Positions 27,512 to 36,488 of a DNA stretch of 64,000 bases are shown in pieces (the stretch's first letter is position 1; every line of letters begins with the position of its first letter). This DNA comes from Numidum massiliense (lineage in GTDB: Bacteria; Bacillota; Bacilli; Thermoactinomycetales; Novibacillaceae), in NCBI RefSeq assembly GCF_001375555.1, contig NZ_CTDZ01000009.1, positions 496,001 through 560,000 on the forward strand, in the 5' to 3' direction. Made by a program: the position numbers and the translations under genes. The notes below the pieces were generated by a model, which was not told where the DNA came from, ran no database searches, and saw nothing but the letters and a program-made list of their open reading frames with translations.

Positions 27512-29374
27512 ATGATCAGGACGACAACTTCAATTGGAAGAACAACAGCGACCGCCCGCCGCCGGACAGTCACCCTCCAAACAAAAATCGTCATTTTGAC
27601 GATTCTTTTATTAGCCGTTGTGTTAGCGGTTACAAGTGTATATTTTATCCATATGTTTACGGCTACATTAGAGGAACATATCGGTGAAAACGCGCTCGAT
27701 GTGGCGCGGACGGTCGCTGAAATGCCGGAAGTAAAAGAGGCGCTCGCACGAGGTGATTCAGCGTCATCGAAGGTGATCCAGCCGTTGGCGGAACACATCC
27801 GCACCGCGACCGAGGCTGAGTTTGTCGTCATCGGCGACGTGAACGGGATCCGTTATTCGCATCCGGTTCCAGAGCGGATCGGGGCGCACATGGTCGGCGG
27901 CGACAACGATCAAGCGCTTGCCTTCGGGGAAGCTTACGTCTCCGTGGCAACGGGGACACTCGGGCGCTCGATGCGCGGAAAAGTGCCAGTCAAAGACGAG
28001 CAGGGTAACATCGTCGGCATCGTGTCGGTCGGCTTTCTCATGAAGAACATACAGGAGGCGACGATGGCTTACGTGCAAAAAATTGTTCTCATTAGCCTCG
28101 CTTGTTTACTAGCTGGCATTGCCGGGGCCGTCGCACTTGCGCGGCGCATCAAACGGGACATTTTCGGACTGGAACCCGTCGAAATCGCTGATTTGTTACG
28201 GGAACGCAACGCCATGCTGAAAGAGCGCAGCGCGATTTTGCAGTCGGTGCGGGAAGGTCTCGTTGCGATTAATCAAGAGGGGGTCATCACGGTGGCGAAT
28301 CAGGCAGCGGAACACATTTTGCAAGTGCTAGGCGAACTAATCGGCAGGCACATTCAAGCAGTCATTCCGAATACGCGCATGTTGGACGTGCTGGCGACGG
28401 GGGAACGCATTCCGGACGAAGAGATGATGATCGGTTCGCGGCTCATCGTGGTCAACCGCGTGCCGATATACGAAAGAGGTGCCGTCATCGGTGCCGTCTC
28501 CAGTTTCCGTGAAAAGTCTGATCTCGATCGCGTTCATCAAGAACTGTCCAGTATCAAGCGATACGCCTAGGCGCTACGGGCGCAAACACACGAGTTTGAC
28601 AACAAATTACATACGATTGCCGGTATGGTGCAAATTGGCGATTACGACGAAGTGAAGGCATACATTGCCGAATTGCAAAAAGACCACCAAGACATGATTG
28701 CATTTTTGCGGGAGCGCATTCCGGATAAAATGATCGCTGCCGTCATCATCGGAAAATACAGCCGAGCCCAAGAGTTAAAAGTCAACTTACAGATCGAACC
28801 CGAAAGTTCGCTTTGTCACGTTGCAGCAGAAATCGACCGCCACAAATTAGTGACGATCTTGGGGAACTTGTTGGAAAATGCGTTAGAAGCGGTGAGCCAC
28901 TCACCCCCGCGCGAACGCCGGGTCGATATGTTTGTGACCGACGGCAATGACGACATATACATCGAAGTGAGTGACAGTGGGCCGGGAATTGCTCCGGAGC
29001 ATTTGCCGTACGTTTTTTCGAGCGGTTTTTCGACGAAGAGTGGGGAACACCGCGGGATCGGCCTCGCGTTGACCAAAAGCGCCGTAGAGGAGTTAGGCGG
29101 TACGATTCACGTGAACAACCAACACGAAGGCGGAGCCCTATTTACCGTCGTCATTCCACAGCAGGGAAACGCACCATTGATGCGGAGCATTCCGCAGGGG
29201 GAAAACATTCCATTAGAGGGCAGCATTCCGCAGGGGGAAAACATTCCGTTAGAGGGCAGCATTCCGCAGAGGGAAAACATTCTATTAGAGGGCAGCATTC
29301 CGCAGAAGGGAAGCATCTCTCAGAAAAGGAGCACTCTACAGGAGGGCAATATTTCACAGGAGGGAAACAATTGA
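27512..29374 (+). pseudogene. CitA/DcuS-type sensor histidine kinase interrupted by an in-frame TAG
   Basis: A single frame runs from ATG 27512 to the TGA at 29372-29374 (620 codons) and is broken only by TAG at 28568-28570. Before the stop: a first helix (about 26-50), a PDC/sCache extracytoplasmic sensor (HIGENALDVARTVAEMPEVKEAL), a second helix near 190 and a PAS domain. After it: ALRAQTHEFDNKLHTIAGM, carrying the phospho-acceptor histidine of the HEFxNKLH box, and an HATPase domain (NLLENALEAV, DSGPGIAPEHLPYVFSSGFSTK). An ATG restart at 28625 would miss the histidine, so neither half should be a working kinase. The tail carries a hexapeptide-repeat array. A suppressed stop or a sequencing error are alternatives. 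The partner regulator and tctCBA follow. Confidence 0.85.
29186..29315 (+). repeat. 36-bp tandem repeat encoding a hexapeptide-type tail
   Basis: Units begin at 29186, 29222, 29258 and 29294 with an exact 36-base period. Each encodes GSIPQGENIPLE or a variant, itself two six-residue half-units of the form xGxxIP. More degenerate half-units continue to the stop codon. The array is appended to the HATPase domain of the interrupted kinase. Confidence 0.9.
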
Positions 29375-30078
29375 TGGAGCTCATCCGCGTCTTAATTGTG
29401 GAAGACGACTTTCGCGTCGCTCATCTCAATCGGGAGTTTACCGAACGCATCGAAGGGTTTACCGTCGTCGGAGTCGCTGGAACGGGCAACGAGGCGTTAC
29501 AGCTACTCAGGGCAACTGAGCTAGATCTCGTCTTGTTGGATGAATACGTTCCCGAATTATCGGGCAGTGACTTGCTGCGGGAGATACGCCGGAAACAGTT
29601 AAAAATCGATGTTATCTTCATTACGGCGGCGAAAGAAATTGACACAGTCCAGTCGGCCTTGCGCGGCGGTGCGCTCGAATATATTATCAAGCCGTTTACG
29701 TTCGAACGCTTTCAAGAAACACTCATCGCTTACCGGCAGTACCGACGGGAACTATTGCAGCGTGGGAGTGTGGGGCAACGGGAAGTCGATCAGCTGTTTC
29801 AAAAGCTCGCGCGACGAAGGCAACGTGAAATACACGCGAAAGGGATCGACCCGGCGACGTTGCGGCAAGTGCGCGCGATCGTTGCAGCTAAGGCGGAGTC
29901 GGAAGCGGGGGCGCTAACGGCGGAACGAGTCGGGCGCAAGCTCGGGGCTAGCCGGACGACAGCGAGGCGCTATTTAGAATATCTCGTCGCCGAAGGCGAA
30001 CTCGAGACAACGATTTCCTACGGTACTGTCGGGCGGCCGGAGCGAAAGTATATCGTACGCAGCTTGAAACATATGTGA
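29374..30078 (+). CDS. CitB/DcuR-type response regulator
   Basis: 234 residues from ATG 29374, which shares one base with the kinase stop and has AGGAGGG nine bases upstream. A receiver domain (IVEDDF, phospho-acceptor D56 in LVLLDEYVP) is followed by a linker and a helix-turn-helix C-terminal domain (TAERVGRKLGASRTTARRYLEYLVAEGELE) as in CitB, DcuR and MalR. It should regulate the tctCBA genes downstream. With its kinase broken, it may be unphosphorylated or receive phosphate from elsewhere. Confidence 0.9.
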   Translation: MELIRVLIVEDDFRVAHLNREFTERIEGFTVVGVAGTGNEALQLLRATELDLVLLDEYVPELSGSDLLREIRRKQLKIDVIFITAAKEIDTVQSALRGGALEYIIKPFTFERFQETLIAYRQYRRELLQRGSVGQREVDQLFQKLARRRQREIHAKGIDPATLRQVRAIVAAKAESEAGALTAERVGRKLGASRTTARRYLEYLVAEGELETTISYGTVGRPERKYIVRSLKHM

Positions 30079-30080
30079 GA

Positions 30081-30109
30081 GGCACTCGCCAAAAGTGAGT
30101 GCCTTTTTT
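30081..30109 (+). terminator. Terminator after the CitB-type regulator
   Basis: GGCACTC/GAGTGCC stem with a 9-base loop and six T. It separates the regulator from tctCBA, so the transporter has its own promoter. Confidence 0.9.
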
Positions 30110-30133
30110 CATACACTTTATGCACAAAATGAT

Positions 30134-30167
30134 GTTTATACTCATTAAGCCGTTTAAGTGTATAAAC
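30134..30167 (+). promoter_or_regulatory. Inverted repeat upstream of tctC
   Basis: GTTTATAC and GTATAAAC form an 8-bp inverted repeat with 18 bases between arms (centres 26 bases apart), about 130 bases before tctC. The position suggests a binding site for the adjacent regulator, but this is inference. Confidence 0.4.
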
Positions 30168-30206
30168 TAGGCAAACAATCTGCGACACAGTATAGTAAAA
30201 CAATCA

Positions 30207-30221
30207 TTGAAAGCGCTTTGC
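30207..30221 (+). promoter_or_regulatory. Catabolite-responsive element (cre) candidate
   Basis: TTGAAAGCGCTTTGC matches the cre consensus core (TGAAAGCGCTTT), with one mismatch at the final conserved C. It is 78 bases before tctC. CcpA repression of citrate or tricarboxylate uptake by preferred sugars would be typical of Bacillales. Confidence 0.55.
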
Positions 30222-30298
30222 TTTTTGTGTGCGATCGTTCCCTTCTAAGCGGTAGCGATGCGAAGTGATCGACGCGCGATTATTGAGGAGGTTATGTA

Positions 30299-31375
30299 AT
30301 GGGAAGAAGGCGTTATATTAGTGTCGTATTTAGTTTCCTTCTTGCGATGGCACTCGTATTAGCCGCCTGCCAGACAGCAGATAACAGCGAGAGTGAACAA
30401 GGGAAAGGCGATTCGGGAAAAAAGGAGGCCAAGTCCGCCACGGCGCAAGGAAATGCCGTGTGGGAGCCGGAAAAGCCCATTGAATTCGTCGCGCCTGCTG
30501 GAGCTGGCGGTGGATGGGATACGACGGCACGTACGGTGCAACAAGTGTTGTCGGAAGAAGGGCTCGTCGAAAAAAATATTATGGTCGTGAATAAACCGGG
30601 CGGTGGCGGAGCGATCGGTTGGACATACATTCACGATCAAAAAGATGGGGATCCACACACGTTGTTCGTCACGTCGCCACCGATTATGTTCGTGCCGCTT
30701 AACGGCCAGTCCGAGTATAACCATAAAGACTTCACCCCGATTGCCGGGCTCATCGCCGATTACGCGGCGTTCGTCGTGAAAGCGGATGCGAAGTGGCAGA
30801 CGATGGAAGATCTCGTCGTCGATCTAAAAAAGAACCCGCGCGCCATTTCCGTCGTCGGCGATTCGGCACCCGGCAGTATGGATCACATGCAGTTTGTAAA
30901 AGCGGTACACGCGGCGAAAGTCGATGCAAAGAACATTAAATTCGTGTCTTCGCAAGACGGTAACGGGATGGCGATGTTACTCGGCGGGCAGGTTGACGTG
31001 TATTCGACCGGTCTCGCCGAAGCGACGGAACAAGCGAAAGCTGGTAAAGTGCGCGTCCTCGCCATTACCGCACCGGAGCGGTTGAAGGAGGAGACGGTAT
31101 CCGAGTTTCCGACACTAAAAGAACAAGGCATTGACGATGAGTTTATCGTATGGCGCGGTTTTATGGGGCCTCCGAATATGGATCCCGCAGCCGTAAAGTA
31201 TTGGGAAGAAACGTTAAAGAAGATGACGGAAACTGATAAATGGCAAGAGAAATTGGAAAGTTACGGTTGGGAAGCGAACTTTATGACAAGTGAGGAGTTT
31301 GGCAACTTCTTGGATAAAGAGTATGACGTGTTTGAAAAACTGATGCAGGAGATCGGCTTAAAGAAAGGCAATTAA
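30299..31375 (+). CDS. tctC: Tripartite tricarboxylate transporter substrate-binding protein TctC
   Basis: 358 residues, ATG after GAGGAGG. A lipoprotein signal ends at LVLAAC (cysteine 24) and is followed by a low-complexity S/E/G/K linker. The binding domain starts PIEFVAPAGAGGGWDTTAR and continues with NKPGGGGAIGW, typical of the Bug/TctC family. It captures citrate or another carboxylate outside the membrane for TctAB. First gene of tctCBA. Confidence 0.93.
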   Translation: MGRRRYISVVFSFLLAMALVLAACQTADNSESEQGKGDSGKKEAKSATAQGNAVWEPEKPIEFVAPAGAGGGWDTTARTVQQVLSEEGLVEKNIMVVNKPGGGGAIGWTYIHDQKDGDPHTLFVTSPPIMFVPLNGQSEYNHKDFTPIAGLIADYAAFVVKADAKWQTMEDLVVDLKKNPRAISVVGDSAPGSMDHMQFVKAVHAAKVDAKNIKFVSSQDGNGMAMLLGGQVDVYSTGLAEATEQAKAGKVRVLAITAPERLKEETVSEFPTLKEQGIDDEFIVWRGFMGPPNMDPAAVKYWEETLKKMTETDKWQEKLESYGWEANFMTSEEFGNFLDKEYDVFEKLMQEIGLKKGN

Positions 31376-31419
31376 GCGGGTAGATCTTGTTTATATTCAA
31401 GAGAAGGGGCAGATGTAGA

Positions 31420-31875
31420 GTGTCGCTATCCACCGATCGCAAAATTGCAATCGTGTTGTTTGCCGCCGCGGTTTTTTATTTGTGGGGAGCCTACCGTTTA
31501 CCTGAATTTCCGTATACGCCGATGGATGCTGACGTCATCCCGAAAGGGTTAGGCTACTTGCTTGCGCTACTTTCTGTCATATTATTTGTGCAAAGTAAAC
31601 CTACCAGCGTCGCCGCGGAGCGACGCCGGTTGGACAAACAAGATATAGGTGTGCTCATAAGTATGTTTGGGGCGATGCTGCTTTACGTCTTTTTGCTGGA
31701 ACGCGTTGGCTTTTTGTTGACGACTGTAGCTTTTCTCATCTTCGCGACGCGTTTTCTCGGCTACCGCAAGTGGTCGGCTAACGTGCTCGTTAGTTTCATT
31801 TTTTCCGGCGCGATGTACTACACGTTTAATTACGTACTACTCATTTATTTGCCGCGCGGCATCTTGCCTTTTTGA
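31420..31875 (+). CDS. tctB: Tripartite tricarboxylate transporter small membrane subunit TctB
   Basis: 151 residues from GTG 31420 (GAAGGGG ten bases upstream); the frame is open 11 codons earlier without a site. Four hydrophobic helices and the IPKGLGYLLALLSVILF region match the TctB family. It partners TctA in the membrane. The tctC stop is 44 bases upstream. Confidence 0.88.
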   Translation: MSLSTDRKIAIVLFAAAVFYLWGAYRLPEFPYTPMDADVIPKGLGYLLALLSVILFVQSKPTSVAAERRRLDKQDIGVLISMFGAMLLYVFLLERVGFLLTTVAFLIFATRFLGYRKWSANVLVSFIFSGAMYYTFNYVLLIYLPRGILPF

Positions 31876-31973
31876 ATGCGACACGTATTTGAGCAGGGGT
31901 GTACATTAAACCATGAACGTTTGTTGTTATTTATGCAATATGAAGGGAATGTTCCGGTTAGTGAGGTGAAACG

Positions 31974-33485
31974 ATGGATGCATTAGATGGTTTATTAACA
32001 GGCCTACAAGTGGCGGTTGCGCCGGAAAATATTTTGTTCGTGTTTCTCGGCGTATTAGCAGGCACGGTGATCGGCATGTTACCTGGGCTCGGGCCGATAA
32101 GTGCGATCGCGATTATGATTCCGATTAGTTATCAAATGAGTCCAGCCTCAGCGTTAATTATGATGGCCGGTGTGTATTACGGCGCGATTTTCGGCGGCTC
32201 GACGTCGTCCATTTTGTTGAATGCGCCGGGGGTCGCCGGTACGGTGGCGACGTCCTTTGACGGTTATCCGATGGCACAGCGGGGCGAAGCGGGTAAAGCG
32301 CTCGCGGTCGCAGCGATTTGTTCTTTTGCCGGGGGGACAATCGGCGTCGTGTTACTGATGATGGTGGCGCCACTCATGGCGGATTTTGCCGTTTCCTTCG
32401 GACCTACTGAGTATTTTGCCCTCATGTTGATGGGGCTGACGGCGATTGCCAGTTTGTCCGACGGATCGACAGTAAAGGCCCTCATTGCCGGTGTCGCTGG
32501 ACTCATGTTGGCCACTGTCGGGGTCGACGGGCAAACGGGGACGCAGCGGTTCATGTTTGGCTCGACGCACTTGGCCGACGGGATCGACTTTCTCGTCATT
32601 GCCCTCGGTGTGTTCGCTTTGGCGGAAGTCGTGTTTTTAATTTTGGCGCGGCACGAGAAGTTTGCCCATAAAAAGAGCATTGGCAGTTTGCGCTTGAACA
32701 AAAAAGAAGTGAAGCAGCTGGGTGGCCCGGTCACACGGCATTCGCTGTTCGGGTTCGTCGTTGGGGTGCTGCCCGGCGCCGGGGCGACGATCGCTTCCTT
32801 TTTATCGTATTTGACAGAAAAGCGGTTAGCGAAAGACCCGTCCCAGTTCGGCAAAGGAGACATACGCGGTGTCGCGGCGCCGGAGACGGCGAACAACGCG
32901 GCGTGTAGCGGGGCGTTCGTGCCGCTGTTGACGTTAGGTATTCCCGGGTCGGGGACGACGGCTGTGCTATTAGGGGCATTGCTCGTCTTCGGCATTCAAC
33001 CAGGGCCGCTCTTGTACGAGCAGCATCCGGACATTTTTTGGGGCGTCATTGCCAGCATGTACGTCGGCAACATCTTTTTGCTCATTCTCAACTTGCCGCT
33101 CATCCCGTATTTTGCGCGCATTTTACTTATTCCGCGCCCAATGCTCATCGCGCTCATTATCATTTTTTGTTTTATCGGCGTGTTCGGGGTGAATTTTAAT
33201 ACGTTTGATTTGTTTTTGTTGCTAGCTTTAGGTGTGGTCGGCTTTTTGATGCGCATGTTTGAGTTTCCGGCACCGCCCTTTATTCTCGCCTTCATTCTAG
33301 GGGGGATGATGGAGCAGTCGCTGCGGCAGGCGCTAACGATTTCGAACGGTGATTGGTCCGTGTTCGTGACGAGTCCGATTGCGCTCGTACTGTTCGTCTT
33401 GACCGTTTTGTCGCTGTTGTTTCCTTACTTGCGGCAATGGGTGGTACGGCGTTTGGGTGGTAATGGGGAACAGGCCTCCGTTTAA
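31974..33485 (+). CDS. tctA: Tripartite tricarboxylate transporter large membrane subunit TctA
   Basis: 503 residues, ATG after GAGGTGA. About 11-12 helices. It carries the two conserved family motifs, [21 protein letters not shown] near residue 30 and its repeat [20 protein letters not shown] near 258, plus [19 protein letters not shown]. TctA is the transport channel driven by cation gradient. Last gene of tctCBA; no clear terminator follows. Confidence 0.95.
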   Translation: MDALDGLLTGLQVAVAPENILFVFLGVLAGTVIGMLPGLGPISAIAIMIPISYQMSPASALIMMAGVYYGAIFGGSTSSILLNAPGVAGTVATSFDGYPMAQRGEAGKALAVAAICSFAGGTIGVVLLMMVAPLMADFAVSFGPTEYFALMLMGLTAIASLSDGSTVKALIAGVAGLMLATVGVDGQTGTQRFMFGSTHLADGIDFLVIALGVFALAEVVFLILARHEKFAHKKSIGSLRLNKKEVKQLGGPVTRHSLFGFVVGVLPGAGATIASFLSYLTEKRLAKDPSQFGKGDIRGVAAPETANNAACSGAFVPLLTLGIPGSGTTAVLLGALLVFGIQPGPLLYEQHPDIFWGVIASMYVGNIFLLILNLPLIPYFARILLIPRPMLIALIIIFCFIGVFGVNFNTFDLFLLLALGVVGFLMRMFEFPAPPFILAFILGGMMEQSLRQALTISNGDWSVFVTSPIALVLFVLTVLSLLFPYLRQWVVRRLGGNGEQASV

Positions 33486-33683
33486 AATCCTTAAGAGCCG
33501 CGAGCGTGTGATCGGAAGGATCGGTAGCTGGAACACATATGTACAAGTGCTACTAGATGTTTCTATTGCACAAGGGATAATTTTTCGCAGGTGTTTTTAG
33601 AGCTTGCGTCGTGCGAGTCTTCGCGTACGTGGGGGATCGTTCCGGTTTCGTATCGCAGGCTGGGTTGTGCTGGTGTAGCGTTA

Positions 33684-33717
33684 TGTCGTAAAATGGTGGT
33701 ACACATTTTATACGACA
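33684..33717. promoter_or_regulatory. Long imperfect inverted repeat upstream of the ccdC-like gene
   Basis: TGTCGTAAAATG and CATTTTATACGACA are arms around GTGGTACA. The repeat ends 34 bases before the ccdC-like start. It may be an operator or an mRNA hairpin. Confidence 0.45.
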
Positions 33718-33750
33718 ATATTTCGCAACGTACAACTAAGGAGAATTGAC

Positions 33751-34266
33751 ATGGCCTTACCCTTACCGGCAGGAGTGAACTATCAGCTCTTGTTGACGAT
33801 CGGCGCAGCGTGCATGGCGTTATTCGTCATCGTGTTACGCCTGAGGGCGACGAAAAAGCCGACGTCCGCAAAGAAAATTTTAATGCCACCGATCGGGATG
33901 AGTACCGGGTTTTTCATGTTCGTCTTCCCCCAGACGCACATCCCACTCACTTATGCCCTTTTTGCGTTGCTCGTCGGTTGTCTCTTTGCGGTCCCCCTCA
34001 TTAAAACGAGCAAAATGGCCGTTGACGGGGGAGACGTATACTTGAAGCCCTCGAAAGTGTTCCCCTTCATACTGTTAGGTTTTCTGGCGATTCGCATCGT
34101 GCTCCACGATGTTGTGCAAAACTACGTCAGTTTGGAACAGACGGCGAGTATCTTTTTTATTTTGGCCTTCGGGATGCTAGCGCCGTGGCGGCTCGCGATG
34201 TATGCGCGCTTTCGTAAATTGCTGTCTGACGAGGGCAATGGGCAGCTGAACGTGACGGACAGCTGA
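33751..34266 (+). CDS. ccdC: CcdC family membrane protein
   Basis: 171 residues; ATG after AAGGAG. Five hydrophobic helices; KKILMPPIGMSTGFFMF and LKPSKVFPFILLGFLAIRI are typical of the CcdC/DUF1453 family. In B. subtilis ccdC lies beside the thiol-redox gene ccdA of cytochrome c maturation but is not essential for it. Here it stands alone, with a terminator downstream. Confidence 0.75.
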   Translation: MALPLPAGVNYQLLLTIGAACMALFVIVLRLRATKKPTSAKKILMPPIGMSTGFFMFVFPQTHIPLTYALFALLVGCLFAVPLIKTSKMAVDGGDVYLKPSKVFPFILLGFLAIRIVLHDVVQNYVSLEQTASIFFILAFGMLAPWRLAMYARFRKLLSDEGNGQLNVTDS

Positions 34267-34406
34267 TTCGGCAGGAGACGAAAAAGGCAAACGCCATGAC
34301 AGGCGCAAGCACAGGTGACAGCTTACAAGGATAACTAGTCAATGGTAACAAGTACGGAAAAATAGCATACGGGATAATGATTGACGAAATAACAGCATAT
34401 GAAAAG

Positions 34407-34440
34407 AAAAACAGACGGGGAACTCCCGTCTGTTTTGTAT
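34407..34440. terminator. Bidirectional terminator between ccdC-like and hydrolase genes
   Basis: 12-bp stem AAAACAGACGGG/CCCGTCTGTTTT with a 6-base loop; A-rich on one side and T-rich on the other, fitting both convergent genes. Confidence 0.85.
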
Positions 34441-34525
34441 GTCACCTTAACGAGCGAACGCGCTTGGTGCACGCTGTAGGGTTGTGAAATCTACGGTGTT
34501 GTCGCACGTTGTCTCAGCGTATCGG

Positions 34526-35236
34526 TTAGGCAGGGAAAGTCTGCTCGAGCCAGCGGCGTACCGTCTTTTTCGCGTCTTCCGGCAAGTCTTGGTGACTCGT
34601 CTCTAAAATCTCGACAGCCGTCGGTCCGCTGGCTAGTGCTGCTAACTGTTTCACGCTCGACACGGGGATAATAAAATCTTTCGTCGCACCGACGACGAGC
34701 GCGGGGACAGTGACGTCTTGTATGCGGGGGAGGAGTTCTTTTTTCATGTGCTGCAAAAACTGTTCACCGTCTAAGTCCTCGACGTACATCGAGCCCCACT
34801 TTAACGCACTCGTCACGTACTTATTGTTAAAACGCGCTTCCGGATTCGCACCCATCCCGAGAGTGACCAACCCGACGACACCGTCGATTTGCGTGGCCGC
34901 ACCGACCGCAGCCGCCGCACCCATACTGTGCCCGAGGAGGACGACGCGCGATTGCTCCGTACTGCGGCGCGCTAATTGCACCGCCTCGATTAAGTCCTCT
35001 GGATGGGTCAACTTACCGCGACTGGCGCCCATTTTGTGACCGGGGAAGTCGAGGTTGACGACTTCGTAACCGATGTAACAGAGGTACGAAGCTAAGCCGT
35101 CGAGGTGGTGCTTAGAAACACTGAAGCCGTGCCCCATGACGATGCCCAGATTGCGTGCTTTACGCGCGTCGGGTGTGTAGCGCAGTGTGTTAATCGTAAA
35201 ATTGTCGTTCGTCTGCTCGATCCGTTGTATGTCCAT
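34526..35236 (-). CDS. Alpha/beta hydrolase
   Basis: 236 residues. The fold signature includes GIVMGHGFSVSKHHLDGLA, the nucleophile elbow GHSMG (serine near residue 104), a late aspartate in GATKDFIIP and a histidine in ETSHQDLP, so a complete triad is visible. No signal peptide, so cytosolic. Substrate unknown; it may be an esterase or acyl hydrolase. It is a single gene on the minus strand. Confidence 0.85.
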   Translation of the reverse strand: MDIQRIEQTNDNFTINTLRYTPDARKARNLGIVMGHGFSVSKHHLDGLASYLCYIGYEVVNLDFPGHKMGASRGKLTHPEDLIEAVQLARRSTEQSRVVLLGHSMGAAAAVGAATQIDGVVGLVTLGMGANPEARFNNKYVTSALKWGSMYVEDLDGEQFLQHMKKELLPRIQDVTVPALVVGATKDFIIPVSSVKQLAALASGPTAVEILETSHQDLPEDAKKTVRRWLEQTFPA

Positions 35237-35330
35237 TGGCTAATCTTCCTTTAGTTATAGTTCAGCCCTATTTTAACATACTTGCTTATCCGAGTTACAA
35301 AAAGCCGCCAAGAGATGCTTACGAACCCCC

Positions 35331-36476
35331 TCAACTTTCCGCGGATTGGATAAATCGGTTGAAGCGGAGTAAGGCGAGTGACACGCCGACGAAACTAAAC
35401 GCGAGTAAGATGACGAGCGACAACCACACGTCTCCGGTGTGGGCGCCGCGGAGCATGACGTCCTGCAACCCGCGCTGGGCCCAATACTGCGGCGTAAATT
35501 GGCCAATTGCTTGCATAATGCGCGGCATGAATTCGAACGGAAACCACAGCCCCCCGAAGACGGCGCCACCCATAGCGATAATTTGCGTAAAGGCGACCCC
35601 TTGGTTTTCGTTTTTGACGAAGAGCGCTAAGGCGAGGCCGAGGCCAGTGGCGCACACGTTTAGACATACGATGAGCAGTGATACGGCGAGCACGTCACCG
35701 ACGTGTAAATCGTACACGAAATAGCCGAACGCAAGGAGGACAACACATTGGATACACGTGACGATAAACGGCGGGACCCACATGCCGACGAGATAGTCGA
35801 GCGGCTTCATCGGCGTGCTGCGCAGTCGGGCGAGGGTGCCACCTTCTTTATCTTTTAGCATGCGGTTAGCCATCGTAATCATGATGAAGAAGACAAACAT
35901 GACGGTGTAACCGGGGACGACTTGGGTGACCATGTCGAGTTTCACCGCGTTTTCTTTTACTTCTTCTATGCGGATCGGTGCAGCTAGCAGTTGTTCTGAG
36001 TCTTTTTGCCCAATGCCCATCTCGCCGAATACTGCCTTTAGCTTTGCGTTGCGGTAGTGACTCTCCATGTTTTTTAGCACGGCTTCGATTGGCGCGACGC
36101 TTTGGTCCGCCGCGGCGTCGCGGTAAAATGTGATGGTCGCCGGCTCCTTCCGCGCGTCAAATGCTTTTCCGAACCCTTTTGGAATGACGATGAGCGAATT
36201 CGTTTTTCCCTTTTTGAGTTGCGTGACCTGCTCCTCGATTGATAGCTTATCGTTTTGTTTTACGGCAAATCCCTTAATTTTTTCCAAACCTTTAACAAAA
36301 GCAGCTGATGCTTCCGATTGGTCCTCGTCGACGTAGTGGATCGTAATCGTATCGGCGACACTCCCGAACACGGTGGCAAACAAGACGATGAACACGATCG
36401 GAAGCACGAACAACCAAAAAAAGTTTCCCTTTTCCCGCAATAGTATTTTTAGTTCTTTTACAATAATACTTTTCAC
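35331..36476 (-). CDS. ABC-2 type transporter permease
   Basis: 381 residues. One N-terminal helix (about 20-40), a large external domain (about 45-175), then five helices, the layout of ABC2_membrane_3 exporters (YhgE/NatB/LinrG-like). The ATPase gene is immediately upstream with a 12-base gap, so the pair forms an exporter. Substrate unknown; relatives pump ions or antimicrobial peptides. Confidence 0.88.
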   Translation of the reverse strand: MKSIIVKELKILLREKGNFFWLFVLPIVFIVLFATVFGSVADTITIHYVDEDQSEASAAFVKGLEKIKGFAVKQNDKLSIEEQVTQLKKGKTNSLIVIPKGFGKAFDARKEPATITFYRDAAADQSVAPIEAVLKNMESHYRNAKLKAVFGEMGIGQKDSEQLLAAPIRIEEVKENAVKLDMVTQVVPGYTVMFVFFIMITMANRMLKDKEGGTLARLRSTPMKPLDYLVGMWVPPFIVTCIQCVVLLAFGYFVYDLHVGDVLAVSLLIVCLNVCATGLGLALALFVKNENQGVAFTQIIAMGGAVFGGLWFPFEFMPRIMQAIGQFTPQYWAQRGLQDVMLRGAHTGDVWLSLVILLAFSFVGVSLALLRFNRFIQSAES

Positions 36477-36488
36477 GCTAACTCCTCC

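Noticed and set aside
28568-28570. Programmed UAG read-through (pyrrolysine or similar) in the kinase
   Set aside because: TAG ends other genes in this window (dtd, comN-like), no PYLIS-like element was recognised, and a nonsense mutation or sequence error is simpler.
32264-32995. A 243-residue minus-strand frame opposite tctA
   Set aside because: Antisense shadow of a conserved gene with no ribosome site; composition is atypical.
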